Assembly: GCA_017615755.1 (NCBI GenBank)
Contig: JAFZZM010000067.1
Coordinates: 1-60,854 of the forward strand
Source of the DNA: Clostridiales bacterium
Lineage (GTDB): Bacteria; Bacillota; Clostridia; Saccharofermentanales; Saccharofermentanaceae
Reading direction: 5' to 3'
DNA length: 60,854 bases
Of this stretch, positions 59,771 to 60,854 are shown piece after piece; within the stretch, counting starts at the first letter, position 1, and each line of letters opens with the position of its first letter. The position numbers and the translations under genes were made by a program. The notes below the pieces were generated by a model. That model was not told where the DNA came from and made no database searches. It saw only the letters and a program-made list of their open reading frames with translations.

Positions 59771-59893
59771 GTTGCTCCCCCTTTAGGAACGACGTTATAA
59801 ACAACCCCATATTTATACAGGATAAGAATAACACATTTTGATACTTTTTTCACTTGTAAAAAAACGGTAAGGTAACGAAGAAACAAAGTAGGG

Positions 59894-59899
59894 TATAAT
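59894..59899 (+). promoter_or_regulatory. -10 box of murC
   Basis: A perfect TATAAT 34 bp before the start codon, in an AT-rich region. I see no clear -35 box at the right distance. Confidence 0.5.
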
Positions 59900-59932
59900 A
59901 GCATAGGATATTTAGAAAAGAGGATTTGGATA

Positions 59933-60854
59933 ATGGGCATGAAGGAGCTGCCTTCGGGCAAGAGAGTTTTCTTTGTAGGAATAGGTGGAATCAGCATGAG
60001 CGGTCTGGCGAGGATCGCACAGAACTACGGCCTCGTGGTCGCAGGTTCGGATATGCATCCGTCGGAGCGTACTGCGGAACTGGAGAAGATCGGCATTACC
60101 GTCTTCGGTCAGCACAGCGCAGATAATCTGATTTCATTTGCCCCGGACATCGTGGTCCACACCGCGGCGATCCTGCCGGGCAACCCCGAGCTGGCATACG
60201 CAAAAGAACACGGCCTCGAGGTAATGGAGCGTTCCGTCTTCCTCGGCCTGATCACGAAGAACTTCCAGAACGTCATCAACGTATCCGGTACACACGGCAA
60301 GACCACGACCACTTCGATGGTCTCTCTGATCCTTCTGGCAAGCGGCCTGAATCCGACCGTACACCTTGGCGCGGAGTTATACGCGTTTAACGGCAGCGTC
60401 CATCTCGGATCCAAGGACCAGCTCCTGGTCTCTGAGGCCTGTGAGTACCACAGATCTTTCCTCGAGTTTTACTCCACGATCGCGGCGATCACGAACATCG
60501 ACCATGACCACGTGGACTGCTATCCGACGATCGACGATGTCATCGATGTTTTCGCCCAGTTCTCCGAGAAGATCTCGGCAGACGGTAATCTCGTTATCCC
60601 GGCCGGCGACAAGAACGTCACCGAAGCCGTTAAACGGATGCCGAAGTACAGAGATGCCCTCGGCCTTCCGATGCCGCACATCACGACTACCGGTCTTACC
60701 GGCGAAGGCGTGGAAGAATACGGCAGCGAACCGGACTTCGAAGCAGCCAACATCGAATACACCAACGGCTGCGCCGGTTATGACGTCCTTTACAAGGGCC
60801 GTCCGTACACACATATCCAGCTCGCCATCCCTGGCAAGCACAATGTCTATAACG
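59933..60854 (+). CDS. murC: UDP-N-acetylmuramate--L-alanine ligase, 5' part
   Basis: Peptidoglycan enzyme that adds L-Ala to UDP-MurNAc. The gene runs off the window; 307 codons are present. GIGGISMSGLARIA is the N-terminal nucleotide fold and SGTHGKTTTTSM the Mur ligase P-loop (about 121-132). EACEYHRSFL and ITNIDHDHVDCY are further family motifs. IPGKHNVYN at the edge begins the substrate-binding part. Start ATG GGC ATG after AGAGGA; MKELPSGKRVFFV, six bases later, is an alternative start. Confidence 0.95.
   Translation, partial: MGMKELPSGKRVFFVGIGGISMSGLARIAQNYGLVVAGSDMHPSERTAELEKIGITVFGQHSADNLISFAPDIVVHTAAILPGNPELAYAKEHGLEVMERSVFLGLITKNFQNVINVSGTHGKTTTTSMVSLILLASGLNPTVHLGAELYAFNGSVHLGSKDQLLVSEACEYHRSFLEFYSTIAAITNIDHDHVDCYPTIDDVIDVFAQFSEKISADGNLVIPAGDKNVTEAVKRMPKYRDALGLPMPHITTTGLTGEGVEEYGSEPDFEAANIEYTNGCAGYDVLYKGRPYTHIQLAIPGKHNVYN

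Overview
The window reads as a chromosomal segment of an anaerobic member of the Clostridia (Bacillota). The support is SpoVG, a long-form ribosome hibernation factor, the Bacillota gene orders rpsF-ssb-rpsR and tilS-hpt-ftsH, prfA beside a Sua5-type gene, Shine-Dalgarno sequences of the AGGAGG type, sigma-A promoters, and lipoproteins with a Gram-positive style Thr/Glu-rich stalk. I cannot name the family or genus from sequence alone.

Layout. 1-3.2 kb: a secreted subtilase with DUF4214 repeats, a TSCPD protein and an unknown protein, all on the minus strand. 3.5-14.2 kb: four large plus-strand signalling genes (three hybrid histidine kinases and a REC-GGDEF-REC-HD-GYP protein); the last kinase ends in a DegV domain. 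14.3-15.4 kb: a solitary pilT. 16.1-19.1 kb: a minus-strand operon of a cystatin-like lipoprotein, an ECF sigma factor, a probable anti-sigma factor and an esterase. 19.3-22.8 kb: a small AT-richer island with an ABC exporter, bounded by duplicated 3' ends of a tRNA-Ser gene. 23-32 kb: GH36 and GH43 glycosidases, trmB, hpf, small unknowns and an LRR-DUF4214 secreted protein. 32.7-35.3 kb: a PgaC-PgaD-like exopolysaccharide synthase fusion and a membrane-anchored companion. 35.4-39 kb: prfA, a Sua5/arginine-phosphatase fusion and a histidine phosphatase. 41.3-49.1 kb: the housekeeping run rpsF, ssb, rpsR, rplI, dnaB, tilS, hpt, ftsH. 50.2-59.3 kb: five tandem paralogous lipoproteins. 59.5 kb to the end: spoVG and the 5' part of murC.

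How it fits together. The signalling block can make and break c-di-GMP and has matching Hpt and receiver modules. A PNAG-like synthase, PilT and many secreted proteins are plausible outputs, but no direct link is visible.

The most unusual content is outside the genes. (1) Intergenic regions carry tandem arrays that fall into two period classes, 62 bp and 52-53 bp. Within a class the period and the arm-loop-arm layout are kept, while the arm sequence differs between arrays and even switches inside one array without losing register. (2) A short word, AGTGCTTTT (full form GCAAGTGCTTTTGG), occurs 34 times by my hand count on both strands against about 0.5 expected, and is enriched between genes. 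Its density resembles that of DNA uptake sequences. I regard these two as the best candidates for something undescribed.
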